The notes: generated by a model from the sequence alone, not told the origin. 64,000 nucleotides of DNA from Sphingomonas brevis (GCF_023516505.1 NZ_JAMGBB010000001.1:1860001-1924000); one strand, 5' to 3'; numbered from the stretch's first letter, positions 19,254 to 29,010 are shown. A program made the numbers and translations.

Positions 19254-20443
19254 GCCGCAGCAGCCGCTTCCCGGTCCCGCTCGGCTCTAGAACGCTTCTC
19301 CGCCGCAGTCTTGAGCTGGCCGCAGGCGGCGTCGATGTCGCGGCCGCGCGGAGTACGCACCGGCGCAGAGATTCCAGCCTCGAACACGATATTGCTGAAT
19401 GCCTTTATCCGCTCGTCGGTCGAGCATTCGTAAGGCGCGCCGGGCCAGGGGTTGAACGGGATCAGATTGACCTTGGCCGGCAGCTTGTATTGCTTGATCA
19501 GCCGCACCAGCTCCCGCGCGTCAGCATCGCTGTCATTCTTGTCCTTGAGCATCACATATTCGAAGGTGATGCGGCGCGCGTTGTTGGCGCCGGGATAGGC
19601 GGCGCAGGCGGCAAGCAGCTCGTCGATGCCGTATTTCTTGTTGAGCGGGACGATCTCGTCCCTGATTTCCTTGGTCACGGCGTGCAGGCTGACCGCGAGA
19701 TTTACCCCAATCTCCTCCCCGGCGCGGTCCATCATCGGCACCACGCCCGAGGTCGACAAGGTGATGCGGCGTTTGGAAAGTCCCAGCCCGTCGCCGTCCA
19801 TGACGACCTTCAGCGCCTGCTTCACATTGTCGAAATTATAGAGCGGCTCACCCATGCCCATCATGACGATATTGGTCAGCATCCGGCCTTCGGGGCTGGA
19901 CGGCCATTCACCGAGCGCGTCGCGGGCAAGCATGACCTGGCCGACGATTTCGCCGGCCTCGAGATTCCGAACCAGCTTCATCGTGCCGGTGTGGCAGAAA
20001 CGGCAATTGAGGGTGCAGCCGACCTGGCTCGACACGCACAGAGTTCCGCGGTCGGCGTCGGGGATGAACACCATCTCGAAATCATGGCCGTCGTGCGTCC
20101 GGAGCAGCCATTTGCGCGTGCCGTCGGAGGAAACCTGCGCCTCGACCACTTCAGGACGAGTGATTGCGAAACGCTCGATCAGCCAGGGCTGCTGGGCCTT
20201 GGCGATGTCGGTCATCTTGGCGAAGTCGCTGACCCCGCGATTATAGATCCAGTGCCAGATTTGCTTGGCGCGGAGCTTGGCCTGCTTCGGATCGAGCCCG
20301 GCGGCCTCCAGCGCGGAGCGGATGTCGGCCTTGGGACGCCCGATGAGCTCGACCTTGCCGTCGGCACGCGCCGGAGACGCGCGCGGAACGGGCACGGGAT
20401 CGACGGGGCCGGGAATCGGCATCAATGAGGTATTGGCGCTCAT
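19250..20443 (-). CDS. rlmN: 23S rRNA (A2503-C2)/tRNA (A37-C2) methyltransferase RlmN
   Basis: A radical SAM enzyme that adds a C2 methyl to A2503 of 23S rRNA and A37 of some tRNAs. The 4Fe-4S cysteines lie in [13 protein letters not shown] (CxxxCxxC); [26 protein letters not shown] and NLAVSLHAV are also present, with the methyl-carrying cysteine in DIDAACGQL near the C-terminus. The 397 residues include a 30-residue N-terminal tail. Convergent with the low-GC cassette. Confidence 0.96.
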   Translation of the reverse strand: MSANTSLMPIPGPVDPVPVPRASPARADGKVELIGRPKADIRSALEAAGLDPKQAKLRAKQIWHWIYNRGVSDFAKMTDIAKAQQPWLIERFAITRPEVVEAQVSSDGTRKWLLRTHDGHDFEMVFIPDADRGTLCVSSQVGCTLNCRFCHTGTMKLVRNLEAGEIVGQVMLARDALGEWPSSPEGRMLTNIVMMGMGEPLYNFDNVKQALKVVMDGDGLGLSKRRITLSTSGVVPMMDRAGEEIGVNLAVSLHAVTKEIRDEIVPLNKKYGIDELLAACAAYPGANNARRITFEYVMLKDKNDSDADARELVRLIKQYKLPAKVNLIPFNPWPGAPYECSTDERIKAFSNIVFEAGISAPVRTPRGRDIDAACGQLKTAAEKRSRAERDREAAAAA

Positions 20444-20470
20444 GGCAGGCCGGCGCCAATATAAGAATTA

Positions 20471-20917
20471 TCAGCGATTTACCAGTGTTGCCGAACAAGC
20501 CGCCGCCGCATCGATCGCCAGCGGCGCACCGTCGAGGCTGTAGCGGTCGACGATCCGACCGCCGCCCGGGCTGCGTGCCTCGACCCGCATTCCCCCGCTG
20601 CGGCGCATGGCGGCGATAATCGCCTGCTCCTGCCTGGGGCCCCGGCTCCAGGCCATGTCGCCCTGGCTCATCAGCATGAACGGCTGATCGCCGATGGTCA
20701 GCATGACGGTCGCTCCCGCCCTCGGCACGCGGCTGAGCCGAATTGCAAGCTGTCCATGGCGTGGACCTCCGGCGTCAAACGACAGGCTGGCCCTGGCCGG
20801 CAAGCGATCCTTGTAGACCGTGCCGACCGACCTTGCCGCCGCCTCGCACGTCCGGCCCTGGCTCAGCGTCGACCATTGCCCGTCGGCGGCGACGATCGCC
20901 GGAGCCAGCGCCAACAT
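20471..20917 (-). CDS. Small exported protein at the end of the tad operon
   Basis: A 148-residue protein from ATG 20917, which overlaps the cpaA stop as TGATG. An alternative TTG start at 20959 would give a fuller signal peptide (VHSFLMLALAPAIVAA). The mature part has WSTLSQGRTCEAAARSV, PRHGQLAIRLSRVPRAGATVMLTIGDQPFML and a C-terminal cysteine. The layout recalls invasion-associated locus B (IalB)-like proteins, but the match is weak. Its role in pilus assembly, if any, is unknown. Confidence 0.62.
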   Translation of the reverse strand: MLALAPAIVAADGQWSTLSQGRTCEAAARSVGTVYKDRLPARASLSFDAGGPRHGQLAIRLSRVPRAGATVMLTIGDQPFMLMSQGDMAWSRGPRQEQAIIAAMRRSGGMRVEARSPGGGRIVDRYSLDGAPLAIDAAAACSATLVNR

Positions 20918-21429
20918 CAGAAATGAATGAACGGCGAGTTCCAAACGCGCAGCCACCAACCCATCAGCGCGACGCCCAGCGCGATCGCGATGCCATAGGG
21001 AATGGGGCCTCTGCGCTTCAGCAGCAAGGCCTTGGTTCGCGCGCCGTCGGGCCAGGGCAGGCGACGAACGGCCATGATGACCAGCGTTTCGATGCCACCG
21101 GCGATGGCGATCGCGACCATCGCCTTCCAGCCATCACTCAGGTCGAACCAGAGCGACGATGCCGCGAGCAGCTTGATGTCGCCCCCGCCCATCCAGCCGC
21201 GGCCGAACATGAAAGTGCCGACCGCCAGCACCGCCGCGAACAACAGGAAGTTCTGCCATAGACCGCTGACCGGCCCGTCAAGCACCAGCGCGGCGAAGGC
21301 ACCGATCGCTACCAGGCCCGATATCCAGTCGCTGATCCTGAGCCTCCAGCCGTCCTCAATTGCAGCCAGCACCAGCAACAGCAGCAATAGTCCAGCCAGC
21401 CAGTCCGGGGCCGTTACCAGCAGCCTCAT
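20917..21429 (-). CDS. cpaA: Type IVc prepilin peptidase CpaA/TadV
   Basis: An aspartyl protease of the inner membrane that removes the Flp leader. The 170-residue protein has about five helices. The two catalytic acids of the family are seen as AAIEDGWRLRISDW near residue 26 and GRGWMGGGDIKLLAA around residue 84 (GxGD). The first is D in a DxxxxxI context as in other CpaA proteins. It sits at the distal end of the operon, overlapping both neighbours. Confidence 0.9.
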   Translation of the reverse strand: MRLLVTAPDWLAGLLLLLLVLAAIEDGWRLRISDWISGLVAIGAFAALVLDGPVSGLWQNFLLFAAVLAVGTFMFGRGWMGGGDIKLLAASSLWFDLSDGWKAMVAIAIAGGIETLVIMAVRRLPWPDGARTKALLLKRRGPIPYGIAIALGVALMGWWLRVWNSPFIHF

Positions 21430-22250
21430 TGAGCGCGGCCCAACGCCGCGAGGTTGGCGGCCGCCCGGTCATACCAGCGGCTCCTGAGCTCTATCGCCTG
21501 AGCAAAGGCCGCTTCGGCGCGTTTCCGGTCACCGCTGGCCGCGGCGACGACTCCGGCATCGTTCAGCCGGATGGCGTAAGCTTCATCGCCCTCACCCGCG
21601 GTCCGAGCCGGCAATTCGGCCGCGACCGCCGCGCGGGCGAGTTCCAAATTGTTGGCGAGGCGCGGCAGTCTGGAGTTGATCGAATTGGCACGCTCGAAGC
21701 TCGCCAGAGCGTCGGCCCAGCGGCCACGGAGCATCATCGACCAACCCTGGTTATTGGCGACTGCGGCGCTGTTCGGATCGAGCTGAGCTGCGCGGAGATA
21801 GGCGGCGTCGGCCTCCTCCCACCGGCTCTGGTCATCGGCGGCCGCTCCCCGCGCGTTCCATGCCCGCCAGGTGGCGCCCGGCGCCTGTGTCGCACGGTCG
21901 AGCAATGCCGTGGCCTCGCTTGCACGGCCTAGATGCAGCGCGGCAATTCCGGCCCGCTCCAGCAGCAACGACTCATTGGGATGATTGGCAAGCAGTGCCC
22001 GGTAAAGGCCGAGCGCTGCTTCATATTCGCCCCGCGCCAGTGCGAGGTCGGCAAGCAACCGGTCGACCGGCTCGCCCTTGGCGCCGGCGGCGACAGCCAC
22101 TCCAAGCATTTGCTTGGCTTGGTCAAGCCGGCCCGCTGCAATTGCCCGGCCGGCCTCGCTGAGGGAAACAGCGGACGGCGCGTCGGCTTGAGGGGGCGCA
22201 GCTGGCGCGGGATCGGCGAGCGCCAAGAGCAACGCCAGCGTGAGGGTCAT
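21426..22250 (-). CDS. Exported tetratricopeptide-repeat protein (TadD-like)
   Basis: A 274-residue protein with a signal peptide (about 1-18, ending APAA). At least four TPR units follow, with the W/L-G-A/Y-A-F-A-P pattern visible in LARGEYEAALGLYRALLANHP, WEEADAAYLRAAQLDPN and RWADALASFERANSINS. Tad loci usually encode a TadD-type TPR protein that may scaffold secretin assembly. Overlaps its neighbours by four bases on both sides. Confidence 0.8.
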   Translation of the reverse strand: MTLTLALLLALADPAPAAPPQADAPSAVSLSEAGRAIAAGRLDQAKQMLGVAVAAGAKGEPVDRLLADLALARGEYEAALGLYRALLANHPNESLLLERAGIAALHLGRASEATALLDRATQAPGATWRAWNARGAAADDQSRWEEADAAYLRAAQLDPNSAAVANNQGWSMMLRGRWADALASFERANSINSRLPRLANNLELARAAVAAELPARTAGEGDEAYAIRLNDAGVVAAASGDRKRAEAAFAQAIELRSRWYDRAAANLAALGRAQ

Positions 22251-23257
22251 GCCTTGGGCTGGAGCGCGGTCTCGCGCGCCGCGTCGCGACCGAGCAGGAT
22301 GGTCAGCCCGCCCTTGTCCGCCTCACGACGCTCGAGGCTGAAGCCGAACTGGGCTGCCAGCCGAAGGGCTCGCGGTGCGTCCGCCGAGCTGTAGAGGATG
22401 GCGCTTTGTTTTCGAACCGCCGGGGCGTCGCCGATCTTCGCGTCTGCAAAACCGCGCATTGCGAGGTAGGCGCGAGTGCGGGCCGCGAGCCCCTGTACGC
22501 GCGCCGCATTGAGCAAGGTCACTGCCGGTTGCATCTTCCGATCGAATTGGATGGTCGTTCTGGTCGCAGTGCGAGCTACGGTCCGCGCTTCCCACTTCGG
22601 CTCGGGCCGGGTGACCAGCGCCACTTCGCGTAGCGACAACCGTTCCAACTTCAGGCTGGCGATCGGTCGCTCAACCGCCAACGGCGCAATGTGCGGCGCA
22701 ACCGCCACCGGCGCGAAGCTCGGCCGCTCAACCGCCACCGGCGCGGAGCGCGGCGGCGCGAGGGCTACCGTCACACTTTGCGCCGGTGGCGGAGGCAGCA
22801 CGGGAACCGAGCCAGGCACATCACGCGGCGCCTCGGGGGCGACGACGCGCGCCGCCAGCTCGGTCTTTACCCGTGCGGCTTCGTCACGCTGTCCCTGAGA
22901 ATCCAGGGACTGGGCGAACAGGGAATAGACTTCGGTATTAGCCGGATCGACCGCCAGCGCCGATTCATAGTAGCGCCGAGAAAGGTCGCCCCTCCCCATA
23001 CGGTCGTAACAGGTGGCAAGCCCAATCAGAGCCGGCACGCTGTCCGGCTCCTCGCGGAGCGCCTTGCGAAAAGCTTCGACCGCAAGGCCGACGTTGCCGA
23101 GCGCCAATTGCGACGCGCCTTCGGCCACGCGAAAGTTTGCCGGCTGCGATCCTTGGGCGAGCGGCTGTTTGATCGAGCGAACGTCGATGCTGTTTGCCGT
23201 GCAGGACGCCGCGGCGATTGCCGAGATGGTCCAAATGAGAGAGTAGCCCCTTTTCAT
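22247..23257 (-). CDS. TPR protein with a C-terminal LytR_C-like domain (TadD-like)
   Basis: A 336-residue protein with a signal sequence ending in AAASC, probably a lipoprotein. Two or three TPRs cover residues about 45-140 (AVEAFRKALREEPDSVPALIGLA). A Pro/Val/Ala-rich linker with repeated RPSFAPVAVAP-type segments follows. A C-terminal 85-residue module has VTLLNAARVQGLAARTRAYLA and RKQSAILYSS, the pattern of the LytR_C domain found with cell-wall polymer ligases. It may anchor the pilus machine to the envelope. The domain call is by pattern recognition. Confidence 0.78.
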   Translation of the reverse strand: MKRGYSLIWTISAIAAASCTANSIDVRSIKQPLAQGSQPANFRVAEGASQLALGNVGLAVEAFRKALREEPDSVPALIGLATCYDRMGRGDLSRRYYESALAVDPANTEVYSLFAQSLDSQGQRDEAARVKTELAARVVAPEAPRDVPGSVPVLPPPPAQSVTVALAPPRSAPVAVERPSFAPVAVAPHIAPLAVERPIASLKLERLSLREVALVTRPEPKWEARTVARTATRTTIQFDRKMQPAVTLLNAARVQGLAARTRAYLAMRGFADAKIGDAPAVRKQSAILYSSADAPRALRLAAQFGFSLERREADKGGLTILLGRDAARETALQPKA

Positions 23258-23261
23258 CGCC

Positions 23262-24239
23262 TCACCTCGTAATTGCCGGGATGACGGTCCGAATGGTTCG
23301 GATCACCGCTGGAAGCATCAGAACGCCGATCATCACCGGCAGCATGCAAGTGACAAGCGGCACCGATAGGAGCACCGGCAATCGATGCGCCTTTTCCTCT
23401 GCGCGCATCCGCCGCCGCTCACGCATTTCCGAAGCATAGACGCGCAAGGTCTGCGCGATGGAAGAACCCAGCTTGTTCGACTGGATAAGTAGTGTCGCAA
23501 ATGCCCGAATCTCGTCGGCGCCAGCACGGTCGGCCATGCGCCGCAGCGCGTCCTCCTGGCTTCTGCCGGCGCGAAGCTCGAGCACCACCGAGCCAAGCTG
23601 TTCGGCAAGCAGCGGATGCGACCGCGTCATTTCCATGCCCACCCTGCTGAAGGCCGCTTCAAGGCCCAGCCCGGCTTCAACGCAGACCAGCATCAGGTCG
23701 AGCGCATCCGGGAACCCATTGATGATGTCGCGTTGCCTGCGATCGGCGCGCGCCCTGATCCACAGGCTGGGCAGATAAAGGCCAGCCAGCGCGGCGATCA
23801 TTCCAGTAAGGTAGATTTTGGTCAGCGATGGCGAGCTTCCGTTCGCCCACAGGAACCCAATCGCCGCCAGCGGAAATCCGATCACCGTAATCAACCTGAT
23901 CAGCGAATAGACGCGCGGCGCATGTTCCTGCGAATAGCCGGCAGCTACCAGACGGCTGCGCAGCGTCGCATCCTTGGTATCGACCAGCGGCACGCCGGCC
24001 TTCTCGATCGCCGAGACCAGAGCAATCCAGGCCCCACGGGCGTCATGCACGCGCAGTCCCGCCCCGGGGACAATTCCGTCCTGGTCCATGCTTGGGGTCG
24101 AACCGCTCGACAGCCGTCGCCGGACTTCGTCCCGCTCGCGCAGGGTCAAAACGATGCCGAAGGTCACCGCGGCTACCGCCAGGAACAGCAGGATGAGCAG
24201 GGCGATCCGGGCGGTGTCATTGGCAAGGAGCTCGGTCAT
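23262..24239 (-). CDS. tadC: Tad pilus inner-membrane platform protein TadC
   Basis: A 325-residue T2SSF-domain protein. One N-terminal helix, a cytoplasmic segment, then paired helices around INGFPDALDLMLVCVEAGLGLEAAFSRVG, the diagnostic T2SSF stretch. LRAGRSQEDALRRMADR and IQSNKLGSSIAQTLRVYASEMR follow, with two final helices. With TadB it forms the membrane platform driven by the CpaF ATPase. Four bases separate it from tadB. Confidence 0.94.
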   Translation of the reverse strand: MTELLANDTARIALLILLFLAVAAVTFGIVLTLRERDEVRRRLSSGSTPSMDQDGIVPGAGLRVHDARGAWIALVSAIEKAGVPLVDTKDATLRSRLVAAGYSQEHAPRVYSLIRLITVIGFPLAAIGFLWANGSSPSLTKIYLTGMIAALAGLYLPSLWIRARADRRQRDIINGFPDALDLMLVCVEAGLGLEAAFSRVGMEMTRSHPLLAEQLGSVVLELRAGRSQEDALRRMADRAGADEIRAFATLLIQSNKLGSSIAQTLRVYASEMRERRRMRAEEKAHRLPVLLSVPLVTCMLPVMIGVLMLPAVIRTIRTVIPAITR

Positions 24240-24243
24240 CGCG

Positions 24244-25245
24244 CTACACCTTCAAGTCGATCATTCGGCGGATCGAAAAGAAGCCGATCAGATACAGAAC
24301 CAGCAACGCGACATAACCGGGCAGAAACGCCGGATCGTCGGCGACATCGAGATAGAATCGAGGGTTGCCGATGAACAGCAAGGTGAACGCCACGACCGGC
24401 AAGGCCGAAAGCATTGCGGCGGTCATCCTCCCCTCGCTCGAAAGGGCCCGAACCTTCAGCATCATCGATGCCCGTTCGCGGATCACCTGGCTCAGATTCT
24501 CCAAAATCTCGGCCAAGTTGCCGCCGGTCTCGCTCTGCACCGCAAGGCTGACCACGAACATCCGCATGTCTTCCAGGTCCCAACGATCGGCCATGGCGGT
24601 CAATGCGTCGCGCAGGTCCGCGCCATACGTGACTTCGTCGACGACGATGCCAAATTGGCTGCCGATCGGGTCCGGCATTTCGACCGTCAGCAGGTCGAGT
24701 GCAGCGGCAATCGGATGCCCGGCGCGAAGGCCGCGAACGAACACATCCAGGGCTACCGGAAACTGGTCCTGCATTTTCTTGCGCATGCGGGTCGCGCGGA
24801 GATTGAAATAGAACATCGGCAAAGCGGCGCCGACCAGGAATGAGAAGGTCGCGAGCAGCAACACCCGGCCGCTTCCAAGCGCGACTTCGCCAATGATCAT
24901 GAACAGGATGAGCGCCAGAAAGATCAGGAGGGGAGCGAGCGCCAGGGCCAGCATCAAGCGCCCGGTCGGCATCGCAATCCCGGCCGCCATCAGCGTCTTT
25001 TCAAAGGCGATGATCGGCCGTGCGATCAGGTTCGGGACCAGATCCGCCAGGTTGCTGGTCTGGCGGCGCAGCAGCTGCATTGCCTCACCCCGCGAAACGC
25101 CGCGACTGATCAGGTCGAGGCGCTGGTTGATTGCCTGGCTTTCAAGCTTGCGGCCAACCATGACCGATACGACCCGCTCGACCGCAAACACCACCGCGGC
25201 GAACACAAGGACCAGGACGATCGCGCGGAGCCAGACATCGCTCAT
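24244..25245 (-). CDS. tadB: Tad pilus inner-membrane platform protein TadB
   Basis: A 333-residue T2SSF-domain protein. N-terminal helices are followed by FPVALDVFVRGLRAGHPIAAALDLL, EVTYGADLRDALTAMADR and SLAVQSETGGNLAEILENLSQVIRER, the conserved platform motifs, then two helices. It is the partner of TadC and overlaps the end of cpaF by four bases. Confidence 0.94.
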   Translation of the reverse strand: MSDVWLRAIVLVLVFAAVVFAVERVVSVMVGRKLESQAINQRLDLISRGVSRGEAMQLLRRQTSNLADLVPNLIARPIIAFEKTLMAAGIAMPTGRLMLALALAPLLIFLALILFMIIGEVALGSGRVLLLATFSFLVGAALPMFYFNLRATRMRKKMQDQFPVALDVFVRGLRAGHPIAAALDLLTVEMPDPIGSQFGIVVDEVTYGADLRDALTAMADRWDLEDMRMFVVSLAVQSETGGNLAEILENLSQVIRERASMMLKVRALSSEGRMTAAMLSALPVVAFTLLFIGNPRFYLDVADDPAFLPGYVALLVLYLIGFFSIRRMIDLKV

Positions 25246-26630
25246 GCTTCGAAATTCCTGTCCGGGCGGAAGAGGTCGGGCGACAGGGTAACGCCGTGCG
25301 CCATGACCTGCTCAAGGAAACGCGGGCGAATGCCGCTGGCCTCGAAGCGACCCTGGACGATGCCGTCGGCGGAGACACCGGTCTGCCGGTAGCGGAAGAT
25401 CTCCTGCATGGTGATGACATCGCCTTCCATGCCGCTCAATTCGGAGAGGCTGACCAACTTGCGCCGGCCGTCCGAGAGTCGGGCCACCTGCACGACGACG
25501 TGAATTGCCGATGAGATTTGCGCCCGCGCCGAGCGTGCCGGGACGTCGATCCCGCTCATCCCGATCATCTGCTCGACGCGGCTTAGTGCGTCGCGCGGCG
25601 TGTTGGCGTGGACGGTAGTCATCGATCCGTCGTGCCCGGTGTTCATCGCCTGCAGCATGTCGAACGCTTCGCCGGCGCGAACCTCGCCGACGATGATCCG
25701 ATCGGGCCGCATGCGCAGCGAGTTCTTGACGAGGTCGCGTTGAAGGATTTCGCCCCTTCCTTCGATATTGGCAGGCCGTGTCTCCAGCCGGGCGACATGC
25801 TCCTGCTGAAGTTGAAGTTCGGCCGAATCCTCAATCGTGACGATCCGCTCGCGATTGTCGATGAAAGCCGACATCGCATTGAGCATGGTTGTCTTGCCGG
25901 AGCCGGTACCGCCGGAGATGAGCACGTTGAGCCGTGCCGCGACGACCGCCTTCAGCACGTCCGCAACTTGTGAAGGCACCGACCCGATCTCGGTCAACCG
26001 AGCCATACTGATCGGCGTCTTGGCGAATTTGCGGATCGACAGCAGAGCCCCGTCAAGCGCCAGCGGCGGAACCACCGCGTTGACGCGGCTGCCGTCGGCG
26101 AGACGGGCGTCGACCATCGGCGCGGATTCATCAACGCGGCGGCCGACTGCCGAAACGATCTTCTGAATGATGCGGATGAGGTGCTTTTCGTCCTTGAACC
26201 TAACCGGCGATGCCTCCAGCACACCGAACCGCTCAACGAACACGCTATTGTGTCCGTTCACCAATATATCGGTGATCGTTGCATCCTTGAGCAGCGGCTC
26301 GATCGGGCCCAGCCCGAGCAGCTCGTCCAGCACATCGTCGACCAGCTGCCGGCGTTCGGCCTGGTTGAGCGCATGACGCTGCTTGTCCAGTTCCTCCAGG
26401 ACGATATCGCCGACTTCGTCCTGGATCTGTTCGCGCGACATGGTGTCGAGCGCGCTCAAATTGATCAGTCCGAGCAGGCGCTGGTGGAGCTCAACCTTGA
26501 GATCGGTGTGAAGGTCCTTGGTAGCGAACGCGCCGGCATCGCCGGTAGTCTGGAGCTTCCGTTCTTCTTCGGTCCGCTCGGCAACCTCTTCCGGGCCGGT
26601 TTGATCCTTGGGTTTGCGAATCTGCCACAT
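25242..26630 (-). CDS. cpaF: Tad/Flp pilus assembly ATPase CpaF/TadA
   Basis: A 462-residue GSPII_E-type ATPase that powers Flp pilus extension and probably retraction. After a variable 50-residue N-terminus it has TDILVNGHNSVFVE, the Walker A ISGGTGSGKTTMLNA, the aspartate box RIVTIEDSAELQL, the Walker B region RPDRIIVGEVRAGEAFDMLQAMNTGHDGS (broken here as two adjacent segments) and the histidine box TTVHANTPRDAL. All catalytic motifs are intact. Confidence 0.96.
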   Translation of the reverse strand: MWQIRKPKDQTGPEEVAERTEEERKLQTTGDAGAFATKDLHTDLKVELHQRLLGLINLSALDTMSREQIQDEVGDIVLEELDKQRHALNQAERRQLVDDVLDELLGLGPIEPLLKDATITDILVNGHNSVFVERFGVLEASPVRFKDEKHLIRIIQKIVSAVGRRVDESAPMVDARLADGSRVNAVVPPLALDGALLSIRKFAKTPISMARLTEIGSVPSQVADVLKAVVAARLNVLISGGTGSGKTTMLNAMSAFIDNRERIVTIEDSAELQLQQEHVARLETRPANIEGRGEILQRDLVKNSLRMRPDRIIVGEVRAGEAFDMLQAMNTGHDGSMTTVHANTPRDALSRVEQMIGMSGIDVPARSARAQISSAIHVVVQVARLSDGRRKLVSLSELSGMEGDVITMQEIFRYRQTGVSADGIVQGRFEASGIRPRFLEQVMAHGVTLSPDLFRPDRNFEA

Positions 26631-26632
26631 GA

Positions 26633-27832
26633 TCAGCGCTCCAGCCCAAGAGCGCCGGCAAGGCCGCGCTCAAGCGCGTCGATATCGCGGCACAAAGGTG
26701 ACTTGCGCTTGACCTGGTCGATCGGAATCCCGCGATCGATCGCCTGGCTCATCGTCTCATGGTCGTTGGATATGCAGTAGGAAACTGGTTTCTTCAGCAC
26801 CCTCTCCGCATCCGACTCGCTCAAGGTGCGGAAGAAGCCCTTTTCGGTGCGATTGAGTACGATGCGCACTTCGAGGTTACCCATGTCCTGGGTGCCAAGC
26901 AGATCGAGTTGCCGGCGAGCGCGATGAAGGCTTGGCACGCGAAGTTCGGTCACCAGCAAGACCAGGTCTGACCGCGCGAGCAACGACAACGACCAGTTCG
27001 TCCAGTTCATCGGCAGGTCGACCAGTACGGTGCCATATTCAGAGACCGCCAAGTCGACAATCGAAAGCATCTGTTCGCTGGTCAGCATTTCGAGCGGCAT
27101 GATTTCGCGCGGAGCACCAATTACCCGAAGGCCACTGGGATGGCGCGTGGCGACCGAGCGCAGCAGATCGCCGTCGAGCCGTTTTCCGGCTTCAACCAGG
27201 TCGCTAAAGGTCAAGGAGGGCTGAAGGCCGAGCTGGAGGGCCGCGTTGCCGAACTGGACATCCAGGTCGATCAGACATGCCTCACGCCCTGCGGCGGCCT
27301 CATTTGCCGCAAAGCGCAACGCCAATTGGCTAAGCAATGCGGTGGCGCCAATGCCGCCTTCGCTCTTGATGACCGTCACGATCTTTTGGTGACCGGCCCG
27401 GGCGCGCGGACCCTGGGCAGCCGCGATCCGGCGAATTGGATCGAGAGCGGTTTCAAGTTCTTCGGGATCGAGCGGCAAGGGCACCACGTCATGGGCCCCG
27501 GCGCGGACCAGCGCGCGGACCAGCTTCATCGAAGGTTCGTAGGCAGCCGCGATCAAGGGCACGGGACCTTCGGCCAGCTTCTTGAACCGATCGGTCGACC
27601 GGTCATCGCCTTCGGTTACCTGAACGACGGCGGCAGCCGCGCCGGACAGAACCGACGGATCGATCGGCGCCGCCGTATCGATAATGACGAGCTCGAGCGG
27701 GAAGCCGGCGGCGCGCGCGCCAACCAGCTCATTTGCCTGGCCTTCAGCTCCGGCAAGCAACAGGCGCACCGGTGGAGGGCCAGTGTCGGCCATCCACTGG
27801 GCGGTGGGTCGGTCAGGGTTATGCACGCTCAT
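26633..27832 (-). CDS. cpaE: Tad pilus localisation ATPase-like protein CpaE/TadZ
   Basis: A 399-residue protein with an N-terminal receiver-like domain (VRLLLAGAEGQ ... APIDPSVLSGAAAAVVQV) and a ParA/MinD-type C-terminal domain. The Walker A region is VTVIKSEGGIGATALLSQLA, a deviant loop with Gly-Ala in place of the usual Lys-Ser/Thr, as in many TadZ proteins. LIDLDVQFGNAALQLG follows. Family members place the pilus machine at the pole. Confidence 0.93.
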   Translation of the reverse strand: MSVHNPDRPTAQWMADTGPPPVRLLLAGAEGQANELVGARAAGFPLELVIIDTAAPIDPSVLSGAAAAVVQVTEGDDRSTDRFKKLAEGPVPLIAAAYEPSMKLVRALVRAGAHDVVPLPLDPEELETALDPIRRIAAAQGPRARAGHQKIVTVIKSEGGIGATALLSQLALRFAANEAAAGREACLIDLDVQFGNAALQLGLQPSLTFSDLVEAGKRLDGDLLRSVATRHPSGLRVIGAPREIMPLEMLTSEQMLSIVDLAVSEYGTVLVDLPMNWTNWSLSLLARSDLVLLVTELRVPSLHRARRQLDLLGTQDMGNLEVRIVLNRTEKGFFRTLSESDAERVLKKPVSYCISNDHETMSQAIDRGIPIDQVKRKSPLCRDIDALERGLAGALGLER

Positions 27833-27877
27833 TACTACCTCAGTTCAAAAATTCCGTCTTGGCGGGCTGGCGCATCT

Positions 27878-28495
27878 TCAATTCGAAAATCCGCAGTCGC
27901 CGGTGGTTGAACATTCGCCGTCCTCTAGAGTCAGCGACGCTCTGATGGTCGGCAGGGTCACACTGCCGCCAAACAAGATCAGGGGTTGAAAAGTCATGTT
28001 TCGAACTTCGACCGTCGTCAGCGGAGAGACGTCGGGTCCGGTGGGATCGCCGGCATAGCCCAGCCCCACATTCTGATAGATCACTCGCACCTGCGGCGCG
28101 GTGATCAGCGGATAGAATCTCTGCATCCAGGTCACGATGGCAGTAAAGGCGGTCGCATTGCGGCCGGAAACGCTGCTGGCGGCCCCGGTCACCGTGCAAT
28201 TGCCGGTCGAGTCGCACGTGGCGCTGCCGAAGGTCGCATTCGGCACCACATTTCCGCCGGGCAGGCCGTAACCGCCAACGAAATCCGTATTGATGACGTT
28301 CGCCACGGGATCGCTAACAACCGCATAGCGAACGCCCATCTGCGTTGCCTTTTCCAGCCGGTTCAGGGTCCACATGTAACGGCCGACATCGATGATCCCG
28401 AACAGGAAAAGCAGCAGCAACGGCAGCACCATCGCGAACTCGGCGGCACTGGCTGCGCGTTCATCGCGCGCGATCGAGGCGAGCCGCGCCATCAT
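27878..28495 (-). CDS. TadE-like pseudopilin (copy A)
   Basis: A 205-residue protein with the TadE N-terminus RAASAAEFAMVLPLLLLFLFGIIDVGRYMW: a G/A-type cleavage region, Glu at about +5 and one membrane helix. A beta-rich periplasmic domain follows, with two cysteine pairs (GSATCDSTGNCTV and GECSTTGDCG). It starts in an ATGATG overlapping the stop of copy B. TadE proteins are minor pilins processed by CpaA/TadV. Confidence 0.88.
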   Translation of the reverse strand: MMARLASIARDERAASAAEFAMVLPLLLLFLFGIIDVGRYMWTLNRLEKATQMGVRYAVVSDPVANVINTDFVGGYGLPGGNVVPNATFGSATCDSTGNCTVTGAASSVSGRNATAFTAIVTWMQRFYPLITAPQVRVIYQNVGLGYAGDPTGPDVSPLTTVEVRNMTFQPLILFGGSVTLPTIRASLTLEDGECSTTGDCGFSN

Positions 28496-29010
28496 ATGCC
28501 GAACACCGTGGCCTGGCTCGATGCGTTGAGCGACAGGCCGCCCGCCGGAATTCCGAACACTCCGGCCAAAGGCGAGTAGGGAACGGAAGCCGCGACGGTT
28601 ACGCGAGGGACATTCGGTCTCGCGCTATAGATGCCGTCATAGATGCGCGCACCGTCGACGCCTGCATTGGCGTAGCAATCGATGGTGACGGTTATCGTGG
28701 AGTTGTTGGTCCAGTAATAAAGCTGTGGCCTGTCTACGCCGGAAACGACCGTGGCCTTTCCGAAGCGCACCACATTCTTGATCTGATCTTCATTTGCCGC
28801 TGGGCCGCCGCAGGGCATCGACGTGAAGCTTTGGCGTGCGGCGAAACGAGCGCCATCGCGCACCGCCTTCAAGACCTGATGCTGGTCCCAGAAAAAATTG
28901 CCAACCTCGAGCGAGCCGAACATAATCAAGACGAGCAACGGCGCGACCATCGCCATTTCGGCGGCGGCGGCACCGCGGCGATCTGACCAAAGGCGAGGGC
29001 GCGCGGTCAT
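28492..29010 (-). CDS. TadE-like pseudopilin (copy B)
   Basis: A 172-residue protein with the leader and helix RRGAAAAEMAMVAPLLVLIMFGSLEVGNFFW, a shorter periplasmic domain and cysteines at PCGGP and DCYAN. ATG 29010 overlaps the tadG stop as TGATG; the open frame extends further upstream but that part is antisense to tadG. It probably forms a minor-pilin pair with copy A. Confidence 0.88.
   Translation of the reverse strand: MTARPRLWSDRRGAAAAEMAMVAPLLVLIMFGSLEVGNFFWDQHQVLKAVRDGARFAARQSFTSMPCGGPAANEDQIKNVVRFGKATVVSGVDRPQLYYWTNNSTITVTIDCYANAGVDGARIYDGIYSARPNVPRVTVAASVPYSPLAGVFGIPAGGLSLNASSQATVFGI

Noticed and set aside
15422-19260. Prophage or integrative element
   Set aside because: Composition differs, but no integrase, transposase, direct repeats or tRNA target were found at the borders.
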